From Alviniconcha marisindica (lineage: Eukaryota; Mollusca; Gastropoda; Provannidae): a DNA stretch of 64,000 nucleotides. Position 1 is the first letter of the stretch; each line of letters opens with the position of its first letter. The position numbers were made by a program, and so were the translations under genes. Location: the NCBI GenBank assembly GCA_018857735.1, contig JABMCL010003854.1, forward strand, positions 58,501 through 122,500, given 5' to 3'. The notes beneath the pieces were generated by a model. It did no database searches, was not told the DNA's origin, and saw only the letters and a list, made by a program, of their open reading frames with translations. This document shows positions 48,385-60,200 of this stretch, one piece after another.

Positions 48385-48825
48385 GATACTTGCAGCTTAT
48401 AGTTATACCACCTTGTACAACTGTAGTAACTTGTACAGTTGTAATGTGTAGCTATAGCATTTTGTACAGCTGTTGTAACTTGTACAGTTGTACTGTAGTA
48501 ATGTGTATAGTTATAGTAACTTGTACAGTTGTATACTTGTAATGTATAGTTACAGCAAATTGTACAGCTGTAGTAACTTATACAGCTGTAGCACCTGTTA
48601 CAGCTGTAGTAATTTGTACAGTTGTAGTATTGTGTGCAGCTGTAATAACTTGTATGGCTGTAGCAACTTGTACAGCTGTAATAATGTGTGCAGTTGAGTT
48701 GTACTTGATACTTGTAGTAACTTGTACAGTTGAAGTCAGCAACTTGTACAGCTGTAGCAACTTGTACAGTTATAGCAAACTGTAGTTGCAACTTGTACAG
48801 TTGTAGCAATTGTACTCACTGATTG
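48385..48825. repeat. Degenerate 18-24 bp tandem repeat
   Basis: Many copies of AACTTGTACAGCTGTAGT or TAATGTGTACAGTTGTA-type units with spacing variation. GTACAGCTGTA contains the E-box-like CAGCTG. Open frames with Tyr/Cys/Ser bias are artefacts. Confidence 0.8.
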
Positions 48826-48839
48826 CAACCAGGTGCAAA

Positions 48840-51800
48840 ACATTCCTATTTGATGGCTGACACAGTGACAGTCTAAATAATGACCATCATGGCAGACTGA
48901 TTCCCTGAAGGCTATCTGGGATCCACTGAATAAATACCACCTGTGCTCACATCCTAGTCACAACGAGTGTTTGTAAGCAGATACCTGGTGATGGTGCAGA
49001 TACCCCCCACTTAAACTGACACCCCCTCAAGGCTACAACCACTGAACAAACACTGGTTCCATGATGGCTGCTCTACCATGGTGGTGGCTTGACTGTAACT
49101 TGAAACAGGACTGTGCACAGCCATACCAAACTGTCATTTACTCAACCGAGACTAGACTCAAGAGCCCAACGCCAAAGGCTGGAACTCTGCAGCACCCACT
49201 ACAAGTAAAACTGTCTGGCAAGCTGCTGATGGCTACTGCAGAAGTCAGCAATCCCAGTATGCCGCTGCCCAAGAGCACTAGGAGTAGGAGGCTGCATCAG
49301 CATTGGCATGCACAGAAAGGAACTGCACATAGGCAACACATCACTGGGCTCTGGCTGAGGAATGCACACTACATCAACTGCAAATGGTATGGGCAGGACA
49401 AACAAAAGGAGCTGTTCAGATCAATTACTAACATAGCTGATGTGCAAGAAGCCTTTTGCCTCACTGTTTCGTCCACAGGACTGTTTCCTAACTGAGCAGT
49501 TCCTTCCATCAACACAGCAATAACACCAAACACTAGTCCATTTTGAGTAAACTAAAATCATGATCAACTGACAAGCAGGGTGGGGAAACACAAAACATGT
49601 AACAGACAAAACACTGTTTGTAAATAATACAACCAGGAAATTATTTCTGCCTTCACTCACAATCCCTGAATCACTTGCTTTGTTTAATTTTCATTTCTAG
49701 CAATTCTGCACTGCAGATCATATGATTCATAACAATCCAGGAAATAGTTACCAACTGTACAGAGTATATCCAGTCAATTTCTTCTCCTCACATTATGATT
49801 AAGGCAGTATGATTATAACTATAAGTGTGCAAGATTGTAATTTGTATGCAGACCCAAAATTCTTTTTACAATTACACCAGTTCAAAATACAAGTCACTAA
49901 ATCACAAGTTTGTCTAATTCACTGTTACATTACAATCATACAATGTTAAAAACCAACCATCCGTCTACCTATCAAAGTATCATTATCATTATATCAATGC
50001 ATAATAAAACATGTTTTGGTATGAAATGTATTATATTCCCTAGACACTGACAATGGGAATTTGTTTAAACTGTTTGTGTCTATGAGTATGACTATGAGGA
50101 GTTAAAAAGTAGAGAGAGGATTTGGAAAAAATGAAGGTGAATGGACTGGGAAGGCAGAAATTAGGACAAGGGTGAAATTCCAGGCAGTAGGTGAAGCATG
50201 TGTAAATAACTAATAATTAATTGGGGAAAAAAGGGAAGAAATCAACAACTTAATTTATTATTATACACATTATGCAGTTTCAGCAAGTTATTATCATGAT
50301 CATATTCATAATGCAATTTTACATTAAATAAAATAAATAGTATCCAAAATTATGGTTACAAAATTAATAAAAGACAATAAAGTGGTTGTTTAAAATACTG
50401 ATGTGATTAGACTAAATCATACTGGTTTTTGAAATGGAAGGCCTAGTTAGAACTCAAGTGTAACTCATACAGACTAGTCAGTACAGACACAAAAACAGAT
50501 GCCTAATGTGACAAAACAACAACAACAAAAACAGAAATCTAATGTGACAATACTTTTGGAAACTTGTCTTGGCTACTGTGAGTGTGACTGTCTAAAATTA
50601 AATATTGAGTTTTACAGCGTTTCTGTTTTAGGAATGTAGTGGCGTGAGTGTACAATTTTTGAAATTGAAACGCCACTGACTAAACCCCATCAGGAAGTAA
50701 AAATCACAAGGTCATCATGACGTATCACACACAAAACAATGATACAGCTGGACAACTTTCATGACCGAATGCATAAAAACTCTGCTGTGTAACAACTAAC
50801 TAGTAACATTCCCCAAATGTCTGTGGCACTGATTTCTCTTCATCAGCCACAGAACTTCAGATCCAGCTTTAGCATTGTTTTCTAGTTAGACTAGTGCTAG
50901 TCAGAGGGAACTGAACCAAAGAAGCTTAGCATCAGACTCAGAGGCCCTATCAATATGATCAGGAATGGCATGAAAGTTGAAAACAGATGCTAATGCTGCC
51001 ATTTTGTGCCCAACAGTCTGATCACTAATATCACTATCAGTGATGCTATAAAAGTATAAACAGGGACTGCATCAGCACATGTCACAAAAGTATGATACTA
51101 TCAATAGGCTATGAGCCAACCATTTTCTGCCCTTCATCACATGGCTGTGTCCTGAAGTGCTCAAATCTGGAGCAAAGAAAAGTACTTGTTTCATATAATA
51201 ATATATTAAGAGAACCACCAAAATGATGTGTGCACAGATAAAATCATTTACACATTTTCAGGCCAACTTGCATTACATTCCAGTACCCCTTTAATCAAGT
51301 TTATTTTTAACACCTGCTGCTGTCAAAACCCTCTATTGTGGTTGTGCTGACACAAGAGACTCACTCAGTTGCAGAAACAGACAAAGCTGACTGGCCAATC
51401 AGCAAAGCACACTTATGACATGTTGACTGGATTATTTTGCTACCAAAAACTAAGGAAAAGGCACCTGAAACAGTGAAAATACACTGGCACCCATGATCAA
51501 ATTCTTACCTTGCAGTTGCACCCATACTTTATATATATGACTAAATAATAATAATACCAATAATAATTGGTACTTAGAAAGCCTTACCTGTACTTTTTCC
51601 TTTTTTTTCCTTCACATTTTTCCTTTTAGTTTTACAAAGATATATAAATGGGGCACTCAAGGACATGCAGGATTGGTAATTCAACATTGCATAAGTCATA
51701 TAAACATGAAATGAAAGAACATACTGAAAAATAAAAGGTAGATACATATCATATCCGAAGCCTATTACTATTACAGTATTAGGCTTGAGATTAGCCTTAA

Positions 51801-52640
51801 CTGTACTTGCTCTAAGACTAAGTGCTTACAAATTCTTTTAAACCAACACATGTAATGATACAGTACTGACAAAAAGATTAAAATACAAATCCACACATGA
51901 TAGTTGATACATGATATTATTTATAATCTCTGGGCGGCAATGCCAATGGGATTAAAGAAAAGGTTTTTGAAATGAGGAAGGTTTCAACTTTTATTAGAAC
52001 AATTTGAAAGAATAAACAATGACAAATAAAAATATAAAAAGGAGTCGCACTCATTTTTTCATTTCTATTTTTCTAATTACTAGTACTAAGTAGTTGTAAG
52101 TATTAGTATTACTATTAGTACTCAACTGTAAACTGTACCAAATTCTCTGTTTTTTTCTCTCCCCCTCCCACCCCCATCGGGAAGTCTGAAGTCTGGCCGG
52201 GTAAGCACTCTGTTTGGCAAGCATAAATGTCTCAGACCACCTGGTCATGGGAAGTGTGGTGGTGAGGCGACCTGTTGCCCTTAACTGACCATGCACTAAT
52301 TCGACTAGACCTAAACCTTACAGTAACAGCTATTACGCTATTAGACGGAATGTTCAAAATTCAATAAAGTCTGATCATAAAGTTAATGTTTCACTGAGCA
52401 GCTGCCTTTGTCGATTACTGGTCATACTGAGCAGAGACAGCTGTCAGTGTCAAACCCGCAATCATCTACTTGCTATGTTTGTTTACGTCCTTTGCATTCC
52501 CGTCATGAACTTGACCAGGTCTCTCCTGGCCTACTTTTTTTGTCAGCAAGTTCCGTGACAAAATCTGGGGCTCTCTAACTCTATCATACCAAAATTGCGT
52601 AATCAAGGTGTTAGCTGACTACAATACAAGGAGTAAAATA
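48840..52640. other. Large 5' intron, no feature recognised
   Basis: About 3.8 kb of intron 1, AT-rich, with scattered short direct repeats. I find no exon with both splice sites, no RNA gene and no repeat array. Regulatory elements may be present but cannot be recognised from sequence alone. Confidence 0.5.
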
Positions 52641-52648
52641 TTACTTAC

Positions 52649-52930
52649 CTGTCCAAAATATCGAACCAAACCGATCAGGTAGGCAAACAGGATTCTAAAC
52701 CGCTTGATCTTCCAACACTAAAGCCGACTAAAATTGGAGTACACACTTATTTGAACATGAAAAAACTTGGCTTAACTTCACGTCACACAGTAAATCAATG
52801 GGTAAAGCCTTCAAAAAGTGTTTGTGCACATTACAACAACAAATGGGATTCCTGAAACACATTTTCTCTTCCAAAAGTAACTTGCCAACATCGACTGATG
52901 GCCGCCATCTTGTCTCAGGGTGTGTCCTAT
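52649..52930 (-). other. Candidate non-coding exon 1 of the kinase gene
   Basis: A strong donor, ATTTTGGACAG|GTAAGTAA, lies at 52649/52648 on the minus strand. The stretch upstream has no long frame in the kinase phase and is preceded by a YY1-type motif. It could splice to the exon 2 acceptor at 47513. The exact 5' end is not visible and the link to exon 2 is inferred. Confidence 0.5.
52900..52911 (-). promoter_or_regulatory. YY1-type core promoter motif
   Basis: The minus strand reads AAGATGGCGGCC. AANATGGCGGC is the known YY1 site that in animal promoters often lies just downstream of the transcription start, in the sense orientation. Its position just inside candidate exon 1 and its minus-strand orientation fit transcription of the kinase gene. 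Confidence 0.55.
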
Positions 52931-53264
52931 TTTCTTCGGGATCTTCTTCCGCCTGAAAAAAGTAGTGCAAGCGCTGTTGACATCATCTGCCAATAATATC
53001 GAGTTAGAACGACGTGTGTGAATGAAAGGCCAAAATGACTGAAACTATTGATTCATTCTTTTCTTCGTCTGCTTAAAAAATTGACGCGTAGCTGTAGGTC
53101 TGCATGAAGCAACAGTTGTTTGTCCGCAGGTGGGTAAGAAATGCCATCGCTTTGATACTGGCCTAAAGGTATGCAAAGCTGTTCACCACTCAATCACATA
53201 ACAGAGCTATGCGTGCGAAGGCTTTGCTTGCCTCAAAACAAAAATCTCAGGAAACCTTGATTTA

Positions 53265-53468
53265 TTGACGGAGGATAAAATTAAGCTGATTTCGGTTTTG
53301 TTTTTAAGTGTCCAGTCCGCGGTCAAGCCAGGATCTGTTGATCGATGTGTTACTATCATGCCGGCAAAATGTGTTTGGGGGAGGTGCAATGGGGACGGCC
53401 TAAGGGAGGATATTTTTAGCCGGAAGGCTGATTTGCCCTCTTGGGCTCTCTGCGTTGGCCAAAGATAA
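53265..53468 (+). other. Small open frame with a THAP-like N-terminus, uncertain
   Basis: Within the frame a methionine begins MPAKCVWGRCNGDG. A short MPxxC-x4-C start is typical of THAP zinc-finger proteins (C2CH). The remaining 20-odd residues do not continue the domain, and the frame stops at 53468 without the later Cys and His. No clear donor extends it. It may be a decayed copy or chance. It lies 0.4 kb from the kinase promoter on the opposite strand. Confidence 0.2.
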
Positions 53469-53529
53469 ACCGCAAGGGAATTTGGTCGCGACAAGTGGTG
53501 ACAGTGAGTCACAGAATAAAAGCGTGACC

Positions 53530-54150
53530 ATTGTCCGTGACTGAGTCTTGGCGCTTCAGTCTACCGTCCTGTCTTCTCACTTATAGCCAGAGGCGCTCGC
53601 TTCTGTGTTTTTGTTTTTATTTAATTTTTATGTTCACTATAGCAGCTGTTTCGATCATTCCATCTTTTTTCGGTTTGAAATTCAGTTTGCAACATGGACA
53701 GTTTATGATTGGTCCAGTCTCAGAGCCCACACTGAAAAATGTAAATGAGCTAATGCATATTATAGTATATATCCAAGAGTGATGTGAATGGCAGTTGAGA
53801 TGATGTAAGAGATGCAAAAGACAAACAGTTAAAAACCCAACTACAAAACAAACAAACAAAACACAAAAAATCAGAAAATAAACAAATTTGAAAAAAAAGG
53901 AACTTGAAACTGAAACAAAGACAACCACTTTTAGTATCCATGGTTTTAACAAACAATGCTTAGTTTAAGCCAAGCACTTCTTTATTTCATTCAAAAGAAA
54001 ATGTCAGTGCCACACGTGAATAACAATGAAATAAAAGCTACATGTGTAAAAGACTGACAGGTGAAGAGTGTGCAATAACATACTAGTACCACAATCATTA
54101 TTTAAATAGAATATATATTACATATATATGGAAATGCACAGTAATATAAA
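53530..54150. other. Intergenic stretch, nothing recognised
   Basis: AT-rich DNA with an A/C-rich tract near 53840-53900. No exon or repeat family. Confidence 0.45.
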
Positions 54151-54156
54151 CAGTAT

Positions 54157-54235
54157 CACACATTGATATTATTGACATAATAATAGGCACAAGTATACAT
54201 TGATATTATTGACATAATAATAGGCACAAGTATAA
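54157..54235. repeat. ~38 bp tandem duplication
   Basis: ATTGATATTATTGACATAAT plus AATAGGCACAAGTATA occurs twice in succession. Confidence 0.85.
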
Positions 54236-54647
54236 CTATCATTATTTTCATCCTATCCCTTCACAGCCAGATCCCCTCAATCTAATAAGATTTTATCACG
54301 AATAAAGTGAAGACAAATGAACTATTTGAACTATGGATACTATGAATGTATTGATATATGCAAAACTGAGACAAAACATACAGGACATAGATATCAGAAA
54401 ATGACAGTTGGTGCAATAGCATCCATGTCAAAAATGTCTTAAAACAGACAATTTTGAGTTTTTTATATTTTTAATGATAATGAACATTGAGGTTTCTTTT
54501 GCTCTTCATCAAACTTTGAGCATCCAGAGCTGGCAATGGAATGAGGTGCTTGGAATCATATGCATGCACAACACCCCCCAGCTACCTGATAGTTGCATGC
54601 CTACAAAAAATGTTCAGGAGTACAAACCGCTCATTCTGGAGTACAAA

Positions 54648-54738
54648 CATACACACGCACGCACGCACACACACGCATGCACACACGTACACACACATAC
54701 ACACACACACAACACACACACACACACACACAAATAAA

Positions 54739-54771
<33 letters not shown>

Positions 54772-54915
54772 CATGCATGCACACGTACATCATACACACA
54801 CACACACACACACACACAAAAACAAATGCCACACACACAAACAAATGCCACACACACATGCATGCCAGCACGCACACCACATACGCACACATCACACATA
54901 CACACAAATGAATGC

Positions 54916-54949
<34 letters not shown>

Positions 54950-55600
54950 CACAAATGAATGCCACACACATACACAAACGAATGCCAGTTCAAGTTACTT
55001 GGGAGTAACTTGGTGGAGATCACACACACACAAACAAATGCCACACACACAAACAAACGCCACACACACATGCATGCCAGCACGCACACATGCACATACA
55101 CACACATCACACACACACACACACAAATGAATGCCACACACACACACACACACATGCACACACACAAACGAATGCCAGTTCAAGTTACTCGGGAGTAACT
55201 TGGTGATCACACACACACAAACAAATGCCACACACACAAACAAACGCCACACACACATGCATGCCAGCACGCACACATGCACATACGCACACATCACACA
55301 CACACACACAAATGAATGCCACACACGCACACGCACACACACAAATGAATGCCACACACATACACAAACGAATGCCAGTTCAAGTTACTCGGGAGTAACT
55401 TGGAGATCACACACACACAAACAAATGCCACACACACAAACAAACGCCACACACACATGCATGCCAGCACGCACACATCACACACACACACAAATGAATG
55501 CCACACGCGCGCACACACAAATGAATGCTACACACATACGCAAACGAATGCCAGTTCAAGTTACTCGGGAGCAACTTGGTGGAGATCGCAGTTCACAACA
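54648..55600. repeat. CA-rich higher-order repeat with embedded palindromes
   Basis: About 185-200 bp units repeat four times. Each has a (CA)n block, AACAAATGCCACACACAC and ATGCATGCCAGCACGCACAC, then AATGCCAGTTCAAG and the palindrome AAGTTACTCGGGAGTAACTT (first copy TTACTTGGG, last copy GAGCAACTT). All long His/Thr and Cys/Val open frames here come from this array. Confidence 0.9.
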
Positions 55601-55619
55601 GCTGCCAGTCTCAGTCAGG

Positions 55620-56550
55620 CTACAAGATCGTTAAGTTTACTTAAGTGAAATTCTGCTTGACATTTTGCTTGGCTTGGCTTAGGGAGTAAAAGGGAGGCAC
55701 GCCAGATCATTATACTCCAGATGTGGAGAAGGGGGGTGGGGGGAAGAAACTCAGTGAGAGAGAATGATGAAGAAAAGGAAGAGACTGAAAAAAACTGCAT
55801 AAGGCGTTTTACACCGGGAGTTCAGTTTCACTGTATTGATCTAATAACAGTAATGGCCCCGTGTGTACGTGACACGTTACACCCCTAGGCGTTTTAGAAT
55901 CCACACAGGCTTCAAGTGCATAATTATTATGTAGACCTCCGTCGGAACACCCGCCCACAGGGACGCACGCACGCGCTTCCGTCAGTCGCGTCAGTATTTG
56001 ATACGGGCCCACAAGTTTGAAATTATCTTTTTCAAGCCCCTGTGGTCCCCCCCCCCCCCCCCCCCCCCCTCCCCCAAAGGCGGCTTAGTTGAGAAGTGGG
56101 TGTGTCCCTTCAGGGTTTCCGACACACCAGTGGCTGTGTACTAGATGTCCGGGTACCCGACACTTCATCAGTCGTTGACTGCATGGTGTCGTTAAGGCCG
56201 CCGTTGAGTGTCGGGTGTGGCGGTTTAGCCGGGTACAAAAGTGGTCTTAAAGATACTGTTCAGCCCTTGTGCTTCCTGGACGTGGGGTTTGATCCGCTGA
56301 TCAGTTGATAATTCAAGCTTAGTACGAACAAGACACTCCAGCCATACCGGCAGAGGACTATTACATGACTCCTACCGGACCAAGGACAGTCAAAGACTAC
56401 ACGAACCAGACCAGCAGTTTACTGTTTAGCGCAGTTTTCCAAGACTTAAACAACTCCGGCACTGCTTTAAAGTTGAACTTGGTAAGGCAGGTGTATACAA
56501 AAAACGGCTTCTTCATTGACATGAATTCAATCTCTGCGGCTGAGTCGATT
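55620..56550. other. Intergenic stretch with one poly-C run
   Basis: A poly-C run lies at about 56047-56069. The 126-codon plus frame at 56365-56745 runs into a GT microsatellite and has no domain. No gene called. Confidence 0.45.
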
Positions 56551-56566
56551 GAAAACAGACTGTCTT

Positions 56567-56570
<4 letters not shown>

Positions 56571-56614
<44 letters not shown>
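56571..56614. repeat. (GT)n microsatellite
   Basis: About 22 GT dinucleotides. Confidence 0.9.
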
Positions 56615-56616
<2 letters not shown>

Positions 56617-56929
56617 AATGTTTTTTTTTTTTTTAGTCTTTCGATGATAACAATAATTATCATAACAACTACTTTCGAGTTCCGGAGCTCCATTATCTCG
56701 AGACGAGCCCTAAGGCGGCGCTTCACGGCAGTGGCAACAACTTGATAAACCATACGACTTATGACTATTACAATGACTGTTACCAGATACAGAAAATGTA
56801 CGTTCATATATGAAACTCAGTGAAGCAAAACACAATCTGCGCATGCACACGCATAAGTGATTTACCCCCGCCCTCCCTAACGACTGACTACACAGTGACA
56901 CAAACGGGTGCCCCCCCCCCCCCCAACTC

Positions 56930-57175
<246 letters not shown>

Positions 57176-57300
57176 GACACACGCACACACAAATCAGTAC
57201 TGTGACAGTATACATACACACATACACACTCAGAAGCACTGAGGCATGCACGCGTGACCGCCCGTATCAAGTTCAGACACACGTCTAGCCAAACTCCAAC

Positions 57301-57646
57301 AATCTTCCTTCAACCACTGCCGTATTTAGTTACGCCATAGGGTCCAGAAAACTGTCAGCTAACGAGCAGTTTTTTGTTGGTGCTCAAACAGTGGTAAGTT
57401 TATTACAAACAACTCAAATAAAACAAGGCATATAATTTATAGCCGCCAACAAAGTTTACGCCAGCACAAATAAAACCACAATCATTTGAATCGAGACGGA
57501 ACTCCTTTTTTTGCCCGGGGTGGATGCGTCTCGTCTTATGTTTACGTGCGTGCTTTGGCGCTAGGTTGCTTCTACAGCCCTTTCGGAGGGCGCTGACCGC
57601 GGAGATAAAGAGTACCCCTTCAGTGGCGTAACTAAATCTGGCAGAG
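57301..57646. mobile_element. Family D non-autonomous TIR element, copy 2
   Basis: The left end has CTTCAACCACTGCCGTATTT then AGTTACGCC. The right end has GGCGTAACTAAATCTGGCAG. Interior blocks shared with copy 3 include CAGCTAACG, GTTGGTGCTCAAA, GCCAGCACAAATAAAACCA, ATGTTTACGTGCGTGC and GGGCGCTGACCGCG. No coding capacity. Confidence 0.7.
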
Positions 57647-57652
57647 GGCGGG

Positions 57653-57690
57653 GGCGGGGGGGTGGGGGGGGGGGGGGGGGGGGGAGGGAG
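57653..57690. repeat. G-rich tract adjoining family D copy 2
   Basis: G runs with a single A or T, about 38 bases. Potential G-quadruplex. Confidence 0.8.
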
Positions 57691-57802
57691 TTCGATTTTA
57701 AACTGAGCAGTTTAACATAGGCCTAACATAGGCGCGACACCAGTGACCGGCTGCAGAGCGGCAGTTGTCCTGCCTCAAACCCAAGTTCTTCTTCTTCTTC
57801 TT

Positions 57803-57907
57803 CAGGTGATGCTTAATGTCCTCGGATGTCGGTTGACATATTAGGGACAAGCTGAGACCAGTTCGTGAGCATGGTTCAACTGATATTGCTTTACGTCCAC
57901 CGAAACC
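57803..57907 (-). mobile_element. Family B short retroposon, truncated
   Basis: Contains TTAATGTCCTCGGATGTC, TTGACATATTAGGGACAAGC and TTTACGTCCACCGAAACC. It ends before the CTCTCACACAGCTCC block found in longer copies. A (TTC)n run at its left could be its tail. Confidence 0.65.
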
Positions 57908-57966
57908 TCAAACTCCAAGCCATGGACCTGTATACCCATGGGTCCATGCTCCAAGCACTGCTGTGT

Positions 57967-58209
57967 GAGCCGGTTTGGCCAAGCGGAAAGGCGTTAAGCT
58001 GGTAAGCAGAGGGACTTCGGTTCGAATCCGCTTCGGCTCTCCTTTCTCTTCAAAAGTTGTGGTCTGTGGACACTGTCTTGTGACTTTGTTCCTCACAGTT
58101 ATGAAACAGTAAAACGGCTCTCATCGCTGCCCATCTTAATGCAGGAGTCATTCTGGTGGTGACAGTGTAGCGATAGGTATATAATCTCCCTCCCTCTCCC
58201 CCCACCTCC
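57967..58209 (+). mobile_element. tRNA-derived SINE (family A), copy 1
   Basis: The tRNA-like head GAGCCGGTTTGGCCAAGCGG is followed by GGTTCGAATCC (58019-58029), a perfect pol III B box. The body is shared with copies at 58213, 62606 and 63799: TGTGGACACTGTCTTGTGAC, GCTGCCCATCTTAATGCAGG, TCATTCTGGTGGTGACAGTG and CGATAGGTATATA. It ends in a CT-rich tail and directly abuts copy 2. Confidence 0.85.
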
Positions 58210-58212
58210 GGT

Positions 58213-58618
58213 GAGCCGGTTTGGCCTAGTGGTAAGGCGTTAGGCTGGTAAGCGGAAGGACCTCGGTTCGATACCGCTTCGGCTCTCCTTTCTCTTCAAA
58301 AAGGTTGTGGTTTGTGGACACTGTCTTGTGACTTTGCCCATCACTTCCTACTGAAACATTAAAATGGCTCTCATCGCTGCCCATCTTAATGCAGAAGTCA
58401 TTCTGGTGGTGACAGTGTAGCGATAGGTATATACTCTCCCTCTCCCCCACCTCCATACCCCCTTCCCCCCTTCTCCCCGTCCCTAATAAGCCGTACAGTT
58501 TCTGTGGACGTTAAGCACCATGTTTACCCCCACCTCCACACCCCCTTCTCCCACCTTCTCCCCGTCCCTAATAAGCCTTATGGTTTTTGTGGCCGTTAAG
58601 CACCATGTTTACTTACTT
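58213..58618 (+). mobile_element. tRNA-derived SINE (family A), copy 2
   Basis: The head is GAGCCGGTTTGGCCTAGTGG (A box around TGGCCTAGTGG), with B box GGTTCGATACC at 58265-58275. The same body as copy 1 is followed by a tail module with CCCCGTCCCTAATAAGCC and GACGTTAAGCACCATGTTTA, which is duplicated here. Not a functional tRNA gene: a long SINE body follows, the pattern recurs four times and no normal cloverleaf is evident. Confidence 0.85.
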
Positions 58619-58851
58619 CAATGCGGGTTTACGACATCCTTCCTCCAACCTCTGCCATAGCTGATTACGCCATAGGTCTCGGAAAACTGTCAGCTAACGG
58701 ACAGTTTTTCGTTGGTGCTCAAATGGCAGTGAGTTTGTAACAGACAAGTCTAATTATAGGCCTATCTGGCGGCGTTTCTTTTATAACACCCACGACGTTG
58801 CTTATGCCAGCACAAATAAAACCAAACTCGTTTGAATCACCCAGACCCATG

Positions 58852-59011
58852 GTACAGGAGCTGTGTGAGAGTCGAGGTGGCCGTCCTGGACTGTCCGTCC
58901 TAACGAGCCTTCTGGTTTCCGTGGACGTAAAGATTTATTGCACCGTGCTTCGGCATTGGTCACAACTTGTCCCTAATATGTCAACTGACATCTGAGGACA
59001 TAAAGCATCAC

Positions 59012-59054
<43 letters not shown>

Positions 59055-59055
59055 C
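58852..59055 (+). mobile_element. Family B short retroposon with (ATC)n tail
   Basis: Runs from GTACAGGAGCTGTGTGAGAG to TGACATCTGAGGACATAAAG, then CATCACTTCATC and an (ATC)n tail. Inserted in family D copy 3, with ATCAC on both flanks as a possible short target duplication. The tail orientation defines the element's plus strand. Confidence 0.8.
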
Positions 59056-59136
59056 CGAGACAGAACTCTCTCTTTTCCCTATTTTCCTTTATTTTTATTT
59101 TTTCTCATGTTTACGTGCGTGCCGCTTGGGCGCCGT

Positions 59137-59315
59137 AGGTAGGTAGTGTTGCTTAATGTCCTCGGATGTCGGTTGACATATTAGGGACAAGCTGGGACCA
59201 ATGCCGAAGCATGGTTCAATATAGCTTTACGTCCACGGAAACTGCCAGAAGGCTCGTTAGGACGGACAGCCCAGGACGGCCACCTCGACTCTCACACAGC
59301 TCCTGAACTGTGAAT
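59137..59315 (-). mobile_element. Family B short retroposon with 9 bp target duplication
   Basis: Reverse orientation: an AGGTAGGTAG tail, TTAATGTCCTCGGATGTC and so on to ACTCTCACACAGCTCCTGAA. GGGCGCCGT flanks it at 59128-59136 and 59316-59324, a clear target-site duplication showing retroposition into family D copy 3. Confidence 0.85.
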
Positions 59316-59742
59316 GGGCGCCGTTGCTTCCACAGTCTTATTAAAACAACTTTTCTGAGGGCGCTGACCGCGTTGGTAGACACTGAGCTGCGGCGCGGAC
59401 ATAAAGAGTGCCCCTTCAGTGGCGTAACCAGTTCTGGCAGTTTGGAGGAAGGTGCCGCCCGGGACTGAAAGCGACGCTCGGACCAGTGTGGTCCGATCTG
59501 TGGCTGTGCTGCAGCGAAGCAGGTCTTAACTGCATGTTTAAAGCCGCGTCACGTGGTGGCGAGTGCTGTGCTCATAGTGCAGCTGTACCGCCGAAGCGTG
59601 CAAGCTGTTGTGTGATTAGCGGCAAGTCACGAGCACTTCCTTGTACGGTGGTGAAGCGCAGTCGGACTTATCAGGGCGGCCGCACACATATCGAGCCGCT
59701 TCGGCCTGAAAGACGTGCACAGCGGTGTGGGGAGCGGGGACA

Positions 59743-59870
59743 GATAGCTCGGTAGCCCAGCGCACCGGATTCACGGCGACGTGATCCCCGGCGGCGAAAG
59801 GTCCAGGCCGTTCGAGTCCTCCAGCCGCTCCGCTGTGACAGAAGCGGTGGGAGAATGTCAGTTCTTCTCC
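59743..59870 (+). mobile_element. Possible tRNA-like SINE head or decayed tRNA gene
   Basis: TAGCTCGGTAGCCCAGCGCA resembles a pol III A-box region, and CCGTTCGAGTCCTCC about 50 bases later resembles a B box. The intervening arm is too long for a normal tRNA cloverleaf. Single copy in this window, so the assignment is weak. Confidence 0.35.
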
Positions 59871-60081
59871 AGGGTCAACTTTCTGCCGTGCTGACTCTTA
59901 TAACTTATCGGTTACCGTGTTATCGATATCCGTTCCACTCCCGTGTTATCGGTATCGGTTCCACTCCCGTAGCACGTAACTCAAAATAAAAGATTGTTTA
60001 TTGCCCATGTTAAAATCATACACGGAACTGAATTTGTCTCGTCTTGGCTGCAAATTATGTATCGTTAAACTATAATTAACA

Positions 60082-60137
60082 CGCACGCACGCACGCACGC
60101 ACATTGACACACACACACTGACACGCATGTACGCGCG

Positions 60138-60198
<61 letters not shown>
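60082..60198. repeat. CGCA / CA / GC compound microsatellite
   Basis: ACGC repeats, a CGCGCGCG stretch (potential Z-DNA) and about 25 CA dinucleotides. Confidence 0.9.

Positions 60199-60200
<2 letters not shown>

Larger units (their letters stand above)
58637..59455. mobile_element. Family D non-autonomous TIR element, copy 3, with two nested retroposons
   Basis: The left end is CCTTCCTCCAACCTCTGCCA then GATTACGCC. The right end is GGCGTAACCAGTTCTGGCAG then TTTGGAGGAAGG. It shares its interior with copy 2, but is split by two family B insertions (58852-59055 and 59137-59315). Confidence 0.75.

Noticed and set aside
54541..55634. His/Thr-rich frames up to 167 codons
   Set aside because: Translations of the CA-rich higher-order repeat, open in several frames and on both strands.
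57967..58290. Functional tRNA genes
   Set aside because: The pol III boxes are good, but the head is followed by a shared roughly 170 bp SINE body in all four copies and no proper anticodon arm or acceptor pairing is evident.
59408..59755. 115-codon plus frame
   Set aside because: It starts inside the terminal repeat of family D copy 3 and continues into GC-rich unique DNA without domain, splice or conservation signal.
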